From contig JADLBD010000007.1 of the NCBI GenBank assembly GCA_020847975.1, positions 1 to 64,000 of the forward strand: a DNA stretch of 64,000 nt, in the 5' to 3' direction. This DNA is from Bryobacterales bacterium (GTDB lineage Bacteria > Acidobacteriota > Terriglobia > Bryobacterales > Bryobacteraceae). Both the position numbers and the translations under genes were made by a program. The notes beneath the pieces are model-generated. The model was given only the letters and a program-made list of their open reading frames with translations. It did no database searches and was not told where the DNA came from. Shown piece by piece: positions 55,281 to 63,367 of the stretch. How positions within the stretch are numbered: position 1 is the stretch's first letter; each line of letters opens with the position of its first letter.

Positions 55281-56837
55281 CTATTTCTGTTCCGAAGCCG
55301 GCTTCGACTTTCCGGCCGCGGACGCCGGCTTGCGGATTTCCTCGAAGTACTGCTGAACGAACTCCTGATAGGCCGGGGGGACTTCGTCGCGATTGATTTC
55401 GCCGCCGGATTCCGAATGGGCGGCGTCCTTCCGCACGTAGTCCGTCTTGAGGCGTTGTTTGCCGGAACTGACTTCCACCATGACTTCGCCGGTGACGTTC
55501 TGCGCGCGCTTGCCGAGCAGTTCGCTGATCTTGCCCATCGCGGCTGCCTGTTCGGCCTGCCGGACGGACTTGTCTCCGTCCTGCTTGCCTGCTCCGCTCT
55601 TCCCTTCCTGCTGCTGCTGTTTCTCGCCGCCGCCCTCGGACATCTTGCCCTGGGCGTTCATGTTCTTCGAGGCTCCTTCGCCCTTCTGCTCACCCGCTTC
55701 GTCGGAGTTGGATTGAGCGTCTCCATTGGGCTTGCCAGGAGCGGGAGAGCCTTTCTGCCCCGTCTGCTTCTGCGCGGCGGAAGATTGGGCGGCTCCCTGC
55801 GGAGAAGCGGCGTTGTTGCGGGACATCTCGCCCTGGCGCGGGCTCATCTTCATGCGGGCGAGCATGTTGGCCATGGCATCGCGCATTTTTTCCATGAGGG
55901 AGGAGTTATCGCCGGGCTGCTGGGCGGGATTGGTGTTGTTGCCCTGGGCGCGGGACTTATCGTTCTGCGGTCCCTGGGATTTCGCTCCGCCTTCCTTCTG
56001 GCTCCGGTCGTCACCGGCGGCGGCCGCGTCGCCCTTTCCCGCGGCCTCGTCTGTATCCTTACCTTCTTTGTTGGCGGGGTCAATCTCTTGCGACGCTTTA
56101 CCCTCTTTGCCGGAAGTCTCGCCCGAATCTATGGACTGCGCCTTGAACTCATCTTCGCTGCGGGCGTCTTTACGCTCCGCCGTTTTCTCGTCGTTCATTT
56201 CCGCCGGAACCGATAGGGCATCGAGCTTCTGAGGCAACTTCTGCTTGGGCAACGCTTTGTTCTTCGCGATCAGGTTGGGGGTGGAAGCGAAAGAATCAAA
56301 GGGGATGCGGACGAGGGGGCGGCGCAGATCAAGGGCTCCGCTGAATCCGTAGCGGGCAATCAGCAGCCCCGCGGAAATCAACAGCAGCGCCCCGCAAGCC
56401 CATGCCTGCCGCGGCATGCGGAGCGGAGCCGCAATGATCGCATCCGCATCGGCGGCCGCCGACTCAGCCGATCGCCGTTGGGCTTCGATCAACTCCCGCG
56501 GCGCGGGAATCGCCGGCTTGCCGTCCGCAAAGTAGACAGCGGTCGAGATGGCATCGGAGAAGCCGAGGCGAGTATCGATTTGTTGCGCCACTTCATACTC
56601 GGAGGGAACGCGGGCGCGGATGCGCCACATGCCCACCCCGAAGGCGGCGGCCAGCACCAGCAGCGGCCAGTACCACTCGAGAATTTCGGTTCCGGCGAGC
56701 AGCAGCAGAATCACTCCCCCAAAGGCAAGGGCGAGCGCGAAGGCGCCTTGCTCCAGGACCAACTGCAGGAGGGTGCGCCGCCGAACCCGATCGAGCAACG
56801 CGGTGAGAGTGCTGTTTCCGCTCACGAGTGTATTCAC
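55281..56837 (-). CDS. Membrane protein with long low-complexity linker
   Basis: A protein of about 518 residues. Two TM segments lie at about 35-80 (FALALAFGGVILLLLAGTEI; YWPLLVLAAAFGVGMW) and one at about 150-165. A region of about 200 residues rich in Gln, Gly, Lys, Ala, Ser and Asp follows (DEAAGKGDAAAAGDDRSQKE...), then a C-terminal helical/hydrophilic part including GEVMVEVSSGKQRLKTDYV and EFVQQYFEEIRKP. The layout recalls DUF4175-type membrane proteins next to MoxR/aerotolerance genes, but those partners are absent. The start is uncertain: GTG at 56837 gives a reasonable N-terminus, while an ATG at 56882 would overlap the divergent gene. Confidence 0.6.
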   Translation of the reverse strand: MNTLVSGNSTLTALLDRVRRRTLLQLVLEQGAFALALAFGGVILLLLAGTEILEWYWPLLVLAAAFGVGMWRIRARVPSEYEVAQQIDTRLGFSDAISTAVYFADGKPAIPAPRELIEAQRRSAESAAADADAIIAAPLRMPRQAWACGALLLISAGLLIARYGFSGALDLRRPLVRIPFDSFASTPNLIAKNKALPKQKLPQKLDALSVPAEMNDEKTAERKDARSEDEFKAQSIDSGETSGKEGKASQEIDPANKEGKDTDEAAGKGDAAAAGDDRSQKEGGAKSQGPQNDKSRAQGNNTNPAQQPGDNSSLMEKMRDAMANMLARMKMSPRQGEMSRNNAASPQGAAQSSAAQKQTGQKGSPAPGKPNGDAQSNSDEAGEQKGEGASKNMNAQGKMSEGGGEKQQQQEGKSGAGKQDGDKSVRQAEQAAAMGKISELLGKRAQNVTGEVMVEVSSGKQRLKTDYVRKDAAHSESGGEINRDEVPPAYQEFVQQYFEEIRKPASAAGKSKPASEQK

Positions 56838-56880
56838 CCGTAGGTTATCACGCAAAACATCGGGGTGTAGGATGGAAAGC

Positions 56881-58827
56881 ATGGATCGCAGGGACTTCCT
56901 CGCAGGGCTTGGATTCGGCGGTTATTCACTCGTGGTGGACGCGCAAAGCCTGGAACCGGCTCCGGTGAAGCCGGCAGGGGCGCAATGGGGGCGCGATTTC
57001 GATCAAATTGCGCCGCGGCAACGCCGGTATGAGGAAGCGGAGCCGCATCTGGCTCGGGTCGATCTCGATACCGATATTCTGGTGGCCGGCGGTGGCCTGG
57101 CCGGGGTGTGCGCGGCGATTTCGGCTGCCCGGCATGGGGCCAAAGTCGTCCTGGTGCAGGACCGGTCACGGCTGGGCGGGAACTCTTCGAGCGAAGTCAA
57201 AATGCACGTCGTGGGGGCAAACAGCCACAAGTCCCGGCCGGGTTGGCGGGAGGGAGGGCTGCTCGAGGAGATCCGCCTCGACGACGCGGTGAACAATCCG
57301 CAGCGCTGCTGGGAGATGTGGGACCTGCTGCTGTATGACAAGGTGATCCGCGAGCCCAACATCACCTTGCTGCTCGAAACGACTGTCTTTCACGCCTCGA
57401 TGAAGAACAGCCGCATTGCCGCCGTGCTGGCCCGCTGTGACAGGAGCGAGCACCTCTACCGCATCCGGGCAAAGCTTTTCCTGGATTGCACGGGCGATTC
57501 CCGGCTGGGGCTCGAGAGTGGGGCAGAGTTTCGCATGGGGCGCGAGGCGCGCAGCGAGTTCGGCGAATCGCTGGCGCCCGAAAAGGCGGATGAGGAGACG
57601 CTGGGCAGCAGCATTCTGTTTACTTCGAAGCTGCACCACCGGCCGATGCCGTTCACCCCGCCGGTGTGGGCGCGGAAGGTGACGAAGGAAGCCCTGAAGT
57701 ACCGGAGTATCTCATCGTGGGAATACGGCTACTGGTGGATCGAATGGGGCGGGAACCGGAACACGATTTGGGATAACGAGCGCATCCGCTTCGAGCTTCT
57801 GTCGATTGTGATGGGTATCTGGGATTACATCAAGAACAGCGGCGAGCATCCGGAGAGCGCCAACTGGGCGCTCGATTGGGTGGGGATGATGCCGGGCAAG
57901 AGGGGCAGCCGGCGTCTGGTGGGCGACCACCTGGTAACCCAGCACGACCTCGAGCGCGGCAACTTTCCGGACGCGGTGGCCATCGGCGGCTGGCCCATGG
58001 ACGACCATCCGCCCGGCGGCTTCGACCGCCCGGACGCGCCTCCCGCGGTGCAGATCCGCACGAAGGAGGTGTTTCACCTGCCTCTGCGAGCCCTCTACAG
58101 CAGGAATGTTCCGAACCTGATGATGGCGGGACGGAACATCAGCGCCACGCACGTCGCCTTCACATCGACACGGGTCATGGGAACGTGCGCGGTGGCGGGG
58201 CAGGCAGCGGGCACGGCTGCCGCATACTGCGTCGAGCGCGGCATCACACCCCGTGAACTGGCGGGAGACGGGAAGATGATGGCCGCGTTGCAGCAGTCCC
58301 TGCTCGGTGACGATCAGACGATTCATGGCTTGCGGAACGAGGACCCGAAGGACCTGGCGCGGCTGGCCAAGGTATCGGCGAGCGGGGAGCATGGCGAGGC
58401 GAAGGCGGAACTGATCCTCAATGGCTGGGTCCGGGATATTCCGAAAAAGGAAGTACATCACTGGGAAGGACCGATGGGGCCGGACGGAGCGTGGATCGAA
58501 CTTTCGTGGGAGAAGCCGCGGCGCATCCGGCAGGTGCGGATCACGTTCGATTCCGGATTCCAGCGGGAACTGACGTTGACCGCTTCGGACACGATCAACC
58601 GCGGCATTGTGCGCGCCGCCCAGCCTGAAACCGTGAAGGACTACGCGGTGCAAGCCAGCGGCCCATCTCATCCGGACCCGGTGACGGTTGCCGGGATCAA
58701 GGGGAATCATCAGCGGCTTCGGCGCCATGATTTCGAACCGGTGGAAGCAAGCCGGCTGAGGATCCGGATTACGGCGACGAATGGGGACGATTATGCGCGG
58801 ATCTTCGAGGTTCGCTGCTACGGCTGA
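56881..58827 (+). CDS. Exported FAD-dependent oxidoreductase with C-terminal beta domain
   Basis: A 648-residue protein. A Tat-like leader (MDRRDFLAGLGFGGYSLVV) is followed by an FAD_oxidored-type dinucleotide fold (DILVAGGGLAGVCAAISAAR at about 65-84, LGGNSSSEVKMH). MMAGRNISATHVAFTSTRVM then GTCAVAGQAAGTAAAYC is the closing flavin motif of this family. The last about 130 residues form a beta-sandwich (WIELSWEKPRRIRQVRITFD) like a galactose-binding/F5-8C module. It likely oxidises a carbohydrate or similar compound outside the cytoplasm. Starts at 56872 or 56881 are both possible; the latter gives the canonical leader. Confidence 0.83.
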   Translation: MDRRDFLAGLGFGGYSLVVDAQSLEPAPVKPAGAQWGRDFDQIAPRQRRYEEAEPHLARVDLDTDILVAGGGLAGVCAAISAARHGAKVVLVQDRSRLGGNSSSEVKMHVVGANSHKSRPGWREGGLLEEIRLDDAVNNPQRCWEMWDLLLYDKVIREPNITLLLETTVFHASMKNSRIAAVLARCDRSEHLYRIRAKLFLDCTGDSRLGLESGAEFRMGREARSEFGESLAPEKADEETLGSSILFTSKLHHRPMPFTPPVWARKVTKEALKYRSISSWEYGYWWIEWGGNRNTIWDNERIRFELLSIVMGIWDYIKNSGEHPESANWALDWVGMMPGKRGSRRLVGDHLVTQHDLERGNFPDAVAIGGWPMDDHPPGGFDRPDAPPAVQIRTKEVFHLPLRALYSRNVPNLMMAGRNISATHVAFTSTRVMGTCAVAGQAAGTAAAYCVERGITPRELAGDGKMMAALQQSLLGDDQTIHGLRNEDPKDLARLAKVSASGEHGEAKAELILNGWVRDIPKKEVHHWEGPMGPDGAWIELSWEKPRRIRQVRITFDSGFQRELTLTASDTINRGIVRAAQPETVKDYAVQASGPSHPDPVTVAGIKGNHQRLRRHDFEPVEASRLRIRITATNGDDYARIFEVRCYG

Positions 58828-58926
58828 AGGACGGGCGGGTGGCGCCGCCGGAAGTGATCGCACGCCAACGCCAGCAGTTCCTTGGGAAGCCGGCCCGCCC
58901 CATCTCGCGCTTGCAAGGATAGTCCT

Positions 58927-59829
58927 TCAACCGCGCTTTGCACGCCTGGGTAGCAAGCCTAAACCTAAACAAACGACCAGTCCTGTTCCGAGCAGGATGA
59001 GTGACGAAGGTTCGGGTATCTCTGCTTCCGTTCCGTAGCTGAATCCAGAGTCGGACATGACTACGGCCCCTAAAGCTTGACTGCCATCGGTGTTCACGAC
59101 CTCCAGGGGTAACAAGTTCACATTGAACAACCCCGCCCCGGAGGAGCCCACCACGCCACTAACCGCTGACGCAGGGGTACAACTGTTGATATTAACGCAG
59201 CCGTTGTACACCACCCCGTGGAACCGCCAATCTATGTTGAGAGGAACTCCAAATACGAACGGGATGCTGATGGAGCGGATATCGTTCACGGCCTCGTGCG
59301 GTTGTGCCGCACGGATCCCACCCGGCGGATTTGGAATATTATCAAAGATACAACTCACTCCAAAACCTGTTGTACCGGCGCCGCATGCATGAAAGTCGGC
59401 GAAGGCGGCACCTCCGAAGCTATCGAGATAGACCATGGAATCGGTAAAATCACCCGCGTCGAGCGTGCCGTTCATCGCAAAATGCCAGATCAAAGTCCCG
59501 GCTCCGCTACCCCCCGTGACCGTGAGCGTGTCCTCGACTCTGACTTGAGCCGATCTAGAGGCACCGGGGCCACTCCCATCCAACAGTAGACTCATCGTCG
59601 TCAGGGTCGCTTCCCCCGCCACCTTCGTTACCCCTCCTAAGGTAACTCCAGTGCACGTAACCGGGCTTTGTTGGCTGCCGTAACTCATTGGGCCGGAACC
59701 TGCCACCGAGTCAGCACAACCGTCACCACCGCTATAGGAGATCGTGATGGTCGATCCCTCGACCGAAAGCGCAAGCAAGCCAGCAAGAGCGGCCAAGCTG
59801 AGTGTTGTCCGCGAGAATGGATGCTGCAT
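58927..59829 (-). CDS. PEP-CTERM sorting domain surface protein
   Basis: A 300-residue exported protein. The N-terminal signal is TTLSLAALAGLLALSVEGS. The beta-rich Gly/Ser/Thr body has paired Cys residues. The C-terminus EIPEPSSLILLGTGLVVCLG then LGLLPRRAKRG is a textbook PEP-CTERM signal: PEP motif, TM stretch and basic tail, processed by an exosortase. No exosortase gene is in the window. PEP-CTERM proteins are commonly exopolysaccharide-associated surface proteins. AAAAAGGAG precedes the ATG. Confidence 0.92.
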   Translation of the reverse strand: MQHPFSRTTLSLAALAGLLALSVEGSTITISYSGGDGCADSVAGSGPMSYGSQQSPVTCTGVTLGGVTKVAGEATLTTMSLLLDGSGPGASRSAQVRVEDTLTVTGGSGAGTLIWHFAMNGTLDAGDFTDSMVYLDSFGGAAFADFHACGAGTTGFGVSCIFDNIPNPPGGIRAAQPHEAVNDIRSISIPFVFGVPLNIDWRFHGVVYNGCVNINSCTPASAVSGVVGSSGAGLFNVNLLPLEVVNTDGSQALGAVVMSDSGFSYGTEAEIPEPSSLILLGTGLVVCLGLGLLPRRAKRG

Positions 59830-60207
59830 AACTGCTCCTTTTTGCCGTCTGCTATTGGCATGGAGCCGGGGTCTACATTTTTGGCTACAGCCTTAGCATC
59901 GGTGGAGTCTATCACGGGCCGCCATCTGTCGCAACGCCAAATAGTAATCTTTCGTACTTTTTATCCGAAATTTGTGTTACACGCTGTGGACAGCCCCGGC
60001 AATCTGTGCTTTGACGAGCAATAGCGGCAGGAAGGGAACTGTGCACTGGGCCAAGAAGAAGCCGGAATCGCAAGTCGGCATGTGGGGCGCCACCGCATGG
60101 GATTCGTCGCACTGCCGCCGGAGTGCTTCGCAAACATGTGTGCTCATGCCTCTCCCTTCGCCTTTTGGCGATAACTGTGGACAACGGATATCCCCAGAAA
60201 CCCTAAC
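59830..60207. other. Intergenic region upstream of the PEP-CTERM gene
   Basis: About 380 bases with no credible gene. TTGGCTACAGCCTTAGC (59881-59897, plus strand) nearly repeats a motif in the leader of the tail-fibre-like gene. The inverted repeat GCTGT-GG-ACAGC lies at 59984-59995. AT-rich stretches at 59938-59978 may contain the promoter. A 90-residue minus-strand frame at 59912-60184 has no homology-like features. Confidence 0.45.
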
Positions 60208-61098
60208 TTAACCAAGCAAGCAAGGCACTGTCTTTTCGTGCGGCCTCGCCGCCTGGCGCGCCTGGTACAGGTGCCGCCGGTCATGCGCCGCGCACACAGC
60301 GAACGCAATGCCCAGGGACCATTTCCACAGTCTGGTGACGGGGGAGGCCACTTTTATCCGCCGCAGATCGAGGCCGCGGGCGGAGTCCGCCACCCGGACC
60401 AGTTCCCGGTTCGCCGACCGGAACTCCTCCAAGGTCTTTTCCGGATCGAGGAGCGGGGAAGGGATGAACAGTTTTGGCCCTTTGACGCGAAACTTCGCGG
60501 GTGGTTCGGTGGATCGCACGGCGTAGGATTCCAGCCATCCGTAGCGGAATGGTCCATCGGCGAATCGGCCTTCTGATTTACCCTTCGAAATGGCCTCCGC
60601 CAGACGCCCGGCATACATGCGGTCCACGTGGACGAGGTGATCGAGGCATTGCCCGGCGGACCATCGTCCGGGTTGGGGCTGCCGGTTGAAGTTTTCGGCG
60701 CTCAGGGAAAGAGCCAGTTGCCGTGCCTCGATCCAGATAGCGTCGAACTCGGCGATCAAGTCCTCGATATGGGTCAGAGTGGCAGGCCGGGCCTCTGGTT
60801 GGGTTGGATCCTGATGGGGAGCGTCGCGGAGAGTGACGATGGTAGCGCCCCAGCCCCCGGCTTCGGCGGGAGCATCCTGGAAGGAATGGACAAAGGGTGT
60901 TCGGGAGAGCACGGACCGCACGATTTCGCGCTGCACTCCGATGCCGCGTCCGTGGATGATGCGCAGGGCGATGAGATGCCGTTCGTGCGCGACCCGGAGA
61001 TATTCCTCCACGGCGGACCGGACGTCCTTTGGGGGAATGGAATGGAGATCGAAGACGCCGGTGATAGGGATAGGGACGGGTTCTTCTTGGTGTTCCAC
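60208..61098 (-). CDS. Fusion of Smr domain and DinB-like four-helix domain
   Basis: A protein of about 296 residues with two domains in one frame. Residues about 5-95 are an Smr domain (D17-L-H-S and H49-GRG, the nuclease/nucleic-acid-binding motifs found at the end of MutS2 and in stand-alone Smr proteins). Residues about 105-290 are DinB_2-like: PGRWSAGQCLDHLVHVDRMY and HDRRHLYQARQ supply the metal His residues. DinB-type domains are often thiol-dependent transferases. I know both parts as separate genes; the fusion is unusual. The GTG at 61098 is my preferred start, with an open frame back to 61179. Confidence 0.75.
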   Translation of the reverse strand: MEHQEEPVPIPITGVFDLHSIPPKDVRSAVEEYLRVAHERHLIALRIIHGRGIGVQREIVRSVLSRTPFVHSFQDAPAEAGGWGATIVTLRDAPHQDPTQPEARPATLTHIEDLIAEFDAIWIEARQLALSLSAENFNRQPQPGRWSAGQCLDHLVHVDRMYAGRLAEAISKGKSEGRFADGPFRYGWLESYAVRSTEPPAKFRVKGPKLFIPSPLLDPEKTLEEFRSANRELVRVADSARGLDLRRIKVASPVTRLWKWSLGIAFAVCAAHDRRHLYQARQAARPHEKTVPCLLG

Positions 61099-61406
61099 TG
61101 ATCCTGATTCTCGAAAGCCGCGGGTACAGGTTAGCAAAGTTCCAGTGCTTTGTCCCCGGCGGACCATACTGAAAAGCACTCAGAAGAGGGACTGGGCAGG
61201 GGCGGGGCAGGGGGGAAAGGGGGTGGAACTCAGGTATTTTGTTTAATCACTTCTCGGAATCCGGGCATTACACTGGGAGGTGGAATCGGCCTTGCGGGGT
61301 TATCTCGCCTAAGTACAGGCCCTAAGTTAGCCGCTAAGTTCCCCTAGGACGGCTCCAATTCGCCATAGCCAGGTTAAGATGGAAACGGTTAAACCGAGAG
61401 ATCGCT
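61099..61406. other. Intergenic region between the divergent Smr-DinB and zinc-ribbon genes
   Basis: About 300 bases, less if the Smr-DinB protein starts at 61179. The stretch 61300-61375 repeats CCTAAGT and GCTAAGT words (CGCCTAAGTACAGG, CCCTAAGTTAGCCGC, TAAGTTCCCC), which may be operator-like direct repeats for the gene at 61407. No further gene is seen. Confidence 0.4.
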
Positions 61407-62351
61407 ATGCGCTGCCTGTATTGCCGACGACCTATTGGTGCACTACGTCAACTGCTGGACCGGGAGTTCTGCTCCTCGGACCATCGCAAACGTTTTCGTA
61501 CTTCGAGCGCGCGTGCGTTGCGAGACGCAGGCGAGTTACTAGCGGACTATGATGACTATCTGGCAGTCATCGAGCAACCCGAACAAAAGAAACCGAAATC
61601 GATGGGCAGCAAGTTCAGCATGGTGACTGCCGCGATGATCGGCCTGATCATCGGCATCAGCCTCTGGATTGTGCCTGCCGCGCCTGTTCCGATTCCGTCG
61701 GGGCAATTGCGGTATTCGCTCACTTCCAATCCGATCAGCCAGACGATTCGTTCGTGGATTCCGGACGCTCCGAAGATCAATTTGCGGCAGGACTTCCGGA
61801 TGGGTTTAGGGGATTGGATGGGCGGTAGTGGGAACAGCGGTTCGGTTTCCGGCGCATTGCAGACGGACGGGCTACGGCTGTGGAAGCCGACGCTGAAGCT
61901 GGCCGACTATCAGATGGAATTTCAGACGGCCATCGAGAGGCGAGCGGTAGGATGGGCGTTCCGCGCCACGGACCTGCACAACTACTATGCGTCAAAGATC
62001 ACCGTGGCCGGGAAAGACGGAAGCCGGGCGGAGATCGAGCGTTTCGTGATGATGATGGGTAAGGAGTATGACCGCGTGAGATTGCCGATCCCGGTACCGA
62101 TCCGGGCGGACACGTTGTACCGCGTGAGGGTGCGGGTGAAGGGAGACATCTTCAGCACGTCAGTGGACGGGCAGGTGATCGACTCCTGGCGTGACCGGCG
62201 GCTGCGCAAGGGTGGAGTGGGATTCTTCGCCGACAGGGGAGAACTGGCGTCGGTTCGCTGGGTCAGTTTATCCGAGGCGGATGGGTTCTTCAGCCGGTTG
62301 TTCGCCATGGGCTTCATCGTTCATCCGATGTACACGCTTGGCGGGTTTTGA
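61407..62351 (+). CDS. Zinc-ribbon / one-TM protein with jelly-roll-like ectodomain
   Basis: A 314-residue protein. The N-terminus MRCLYCRRPIGALRQLLDRE then FCSSDH gives C3-x2-C6 and C22-x3-H26, a small zinc ribbon facing the cytoplasm. One TM lies at about 73-92 (MVTAAMIGLIIGISLWIVPA). The ectodomain (about 120-310) carries LADYQMEFQTAIERRAVGWA, YASKITVAGKDGSRAEIERF and VRVRVKGDIFSTSVDGQVID, which resemble LamG/3-keto-disaccharide-hydrolase-like (DUF1080) beta sandwiches. A ribbon inside and a carbohydrate-type sandwich outside suggests a one-protein sensor. Function is inferred. Confidence 0.65.
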   Translation: MRCLYCRRPIGALRQLLDREFCSSDHRKRFRTSSARALRDAGELLADYDDYLAVIEQPEQKKPKSMGSKFSMVTAAMIGLIIGISLWIVPAAPVPIPSGQLRYSLTSNPISQTIRSWIPDAPKINLRQDFRMGLGDWMGGSGNSGSVSGALQTDGLRLWKPTLKLADYQMEFQTAIERRAVGWAFRATDLHNYYASKITVAGKDGSRAEIERFVMMMGKEYDRVRLPIPVPIRADTLYRVRVRVKGDIFSTSVDGQVIDSWRDRRLRKGGVGFFADRGELASVRWVSLSEADGFFSRLFAMGFIVHPMYTLGGF

Positions 62352-62421
62352 ACACGGATCGTGCGGAAGGTGCGCCCCCGGCGCACTTGCCGCGCGGCGC
62401 GTGTTCTTCGCCGCGAAGGCT

Positions 62422-63312
62422 CTATCTGGGCCGCTCTGCGCCCGAGTGCTTGACAAAGGGCCCGTTGCTCCCGTTTGGTAGCACCGTTTCATAGTCCGTC
62501 AACGACTGCGCCAGTTGTTCCTGTGTCAGTTCGCGAGCGCCGCGCAGGTTGGCTCCGCGAAAATCGGCGGTGAAGAGTTTGGCTCCGCCGAAGCGGGCGC
62601 CCGTCAAGTTTGCGTCCTGGAACGACGCTCCCTTCAATGTGGATTCCCGCAGGTCGCAAGAGCCGAGAGTAGCTCGCAGAAACAGGCTGCGCGTGAGATC
62701 GGCCCCCGTGAACTTGCTTTCCTCCAAGTCCGCATTGGCAAAATCGCAATCAATGATTCTCGCGCCCGAGAAATTGCATTCCTTCAAAGATGCTGCTGTA
62801 AATCGCGAAAGTTGAATGCGCGCATTGTAGAAGAGGGAATTCGGCAGTTGGACTTGAGTGAATATCGACTGGAAGATCCTCGACTGGTGAAAACTGATTC
62901 TCTCCCCTGTAGACCAACTGAGATCGCAGCCGTGGATGGAGGCAGCGAGGAGCCTCGCCTGGCGGAGGAAGGCCTTCCGCATCGCGACGTTGCGGAGTTT
63001 GACTTCGCACAGGCCGGCCTCGGCGAGCCAGGACATATCGAGGATCGCTTCGGTGAAGTCGGCGCCGTCGAGGTCGGCGTTGGCAAATACGGTTCTGCGC
63101 AAGTCCGCCCGCTCGAAGATCGCTCCGGCGCAGTTGCTTCCGGTGAGATCGGCAGCCATGAGAAAGCTGTTGCGCAGGACAGCGCCTTGGAGGTTGACAC
63201 CGGCCAGGTTGGCTTCATTGAGAGTGACACCGCTCAGATCGGCCTGCACCCCGCCGGAGCGCTTTTCGAGCCAAGCCAGGTGCTGGTCGAGCGTTCGCTG
63301 AAGCGCCACCAT
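62422..63312 (-). CDS. Pentapeptide repeat protein
   Basis: A 296-residue protein built almost wholly of A(D/N)LXX-type repeats from about residue 22 to 285: LSGVTLNEANLAGVNLQGAV, FERADLRRTVFANADLDGAD, and CNFSGARIIDCDFANADLEE. Such repeats fold into a right-handed quadrilateral beta helix; some members mimic DNA and protect gyrase, most have unknown roles. An N-terminal helix (LQRTLDQHLAWLEKRSGG) precedes the repeats. There is no signal peptide. The start at 63312 has a strong G-rich ribosome site; ATG at 63330 is an alternative. The fragmentary middle (about 95-170) is less regular, forming a break in the helix. Confidence 0.9.
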   Translation of the reverse strand: MVALQRTLDQHLAWLEKRSGGVQADLSGVTLNEANLAGVNLQGAVLRNSFLMAADLTGSNCAGAIFERADLRRTVFANADLDGADFTEAILDMSWLAEAGLCEVKLRNVAMRKAFLRQARLLAASIHGCDLSWSTGERISFHQSRIFQSIFTQVQLPNSLFYNARIQLSRFTAASLKECNFSGARIIDCDFANADLEESKFTGADLTRSLFLRATLGSCDLRESTLKGASFQDANLTGARFGGAKLFTADFRGANLRGARELTQEQLAQSLTDYETVLPNGSNGPFVKHSGAERPR

Positions 63313-63367
63313 GACTCCCCCCTTCACCATCCCTCATCGGGTAAAGGAGGAATTGTGTGAAACAACT

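Noticed and set aside
59912..60184. A 90-residue minus-strand frame between the PEP-CTERM and Smr-DinB genes
   Set aside because: Arg/Pro/Cys-rich composition, no ribosome site and no family features.
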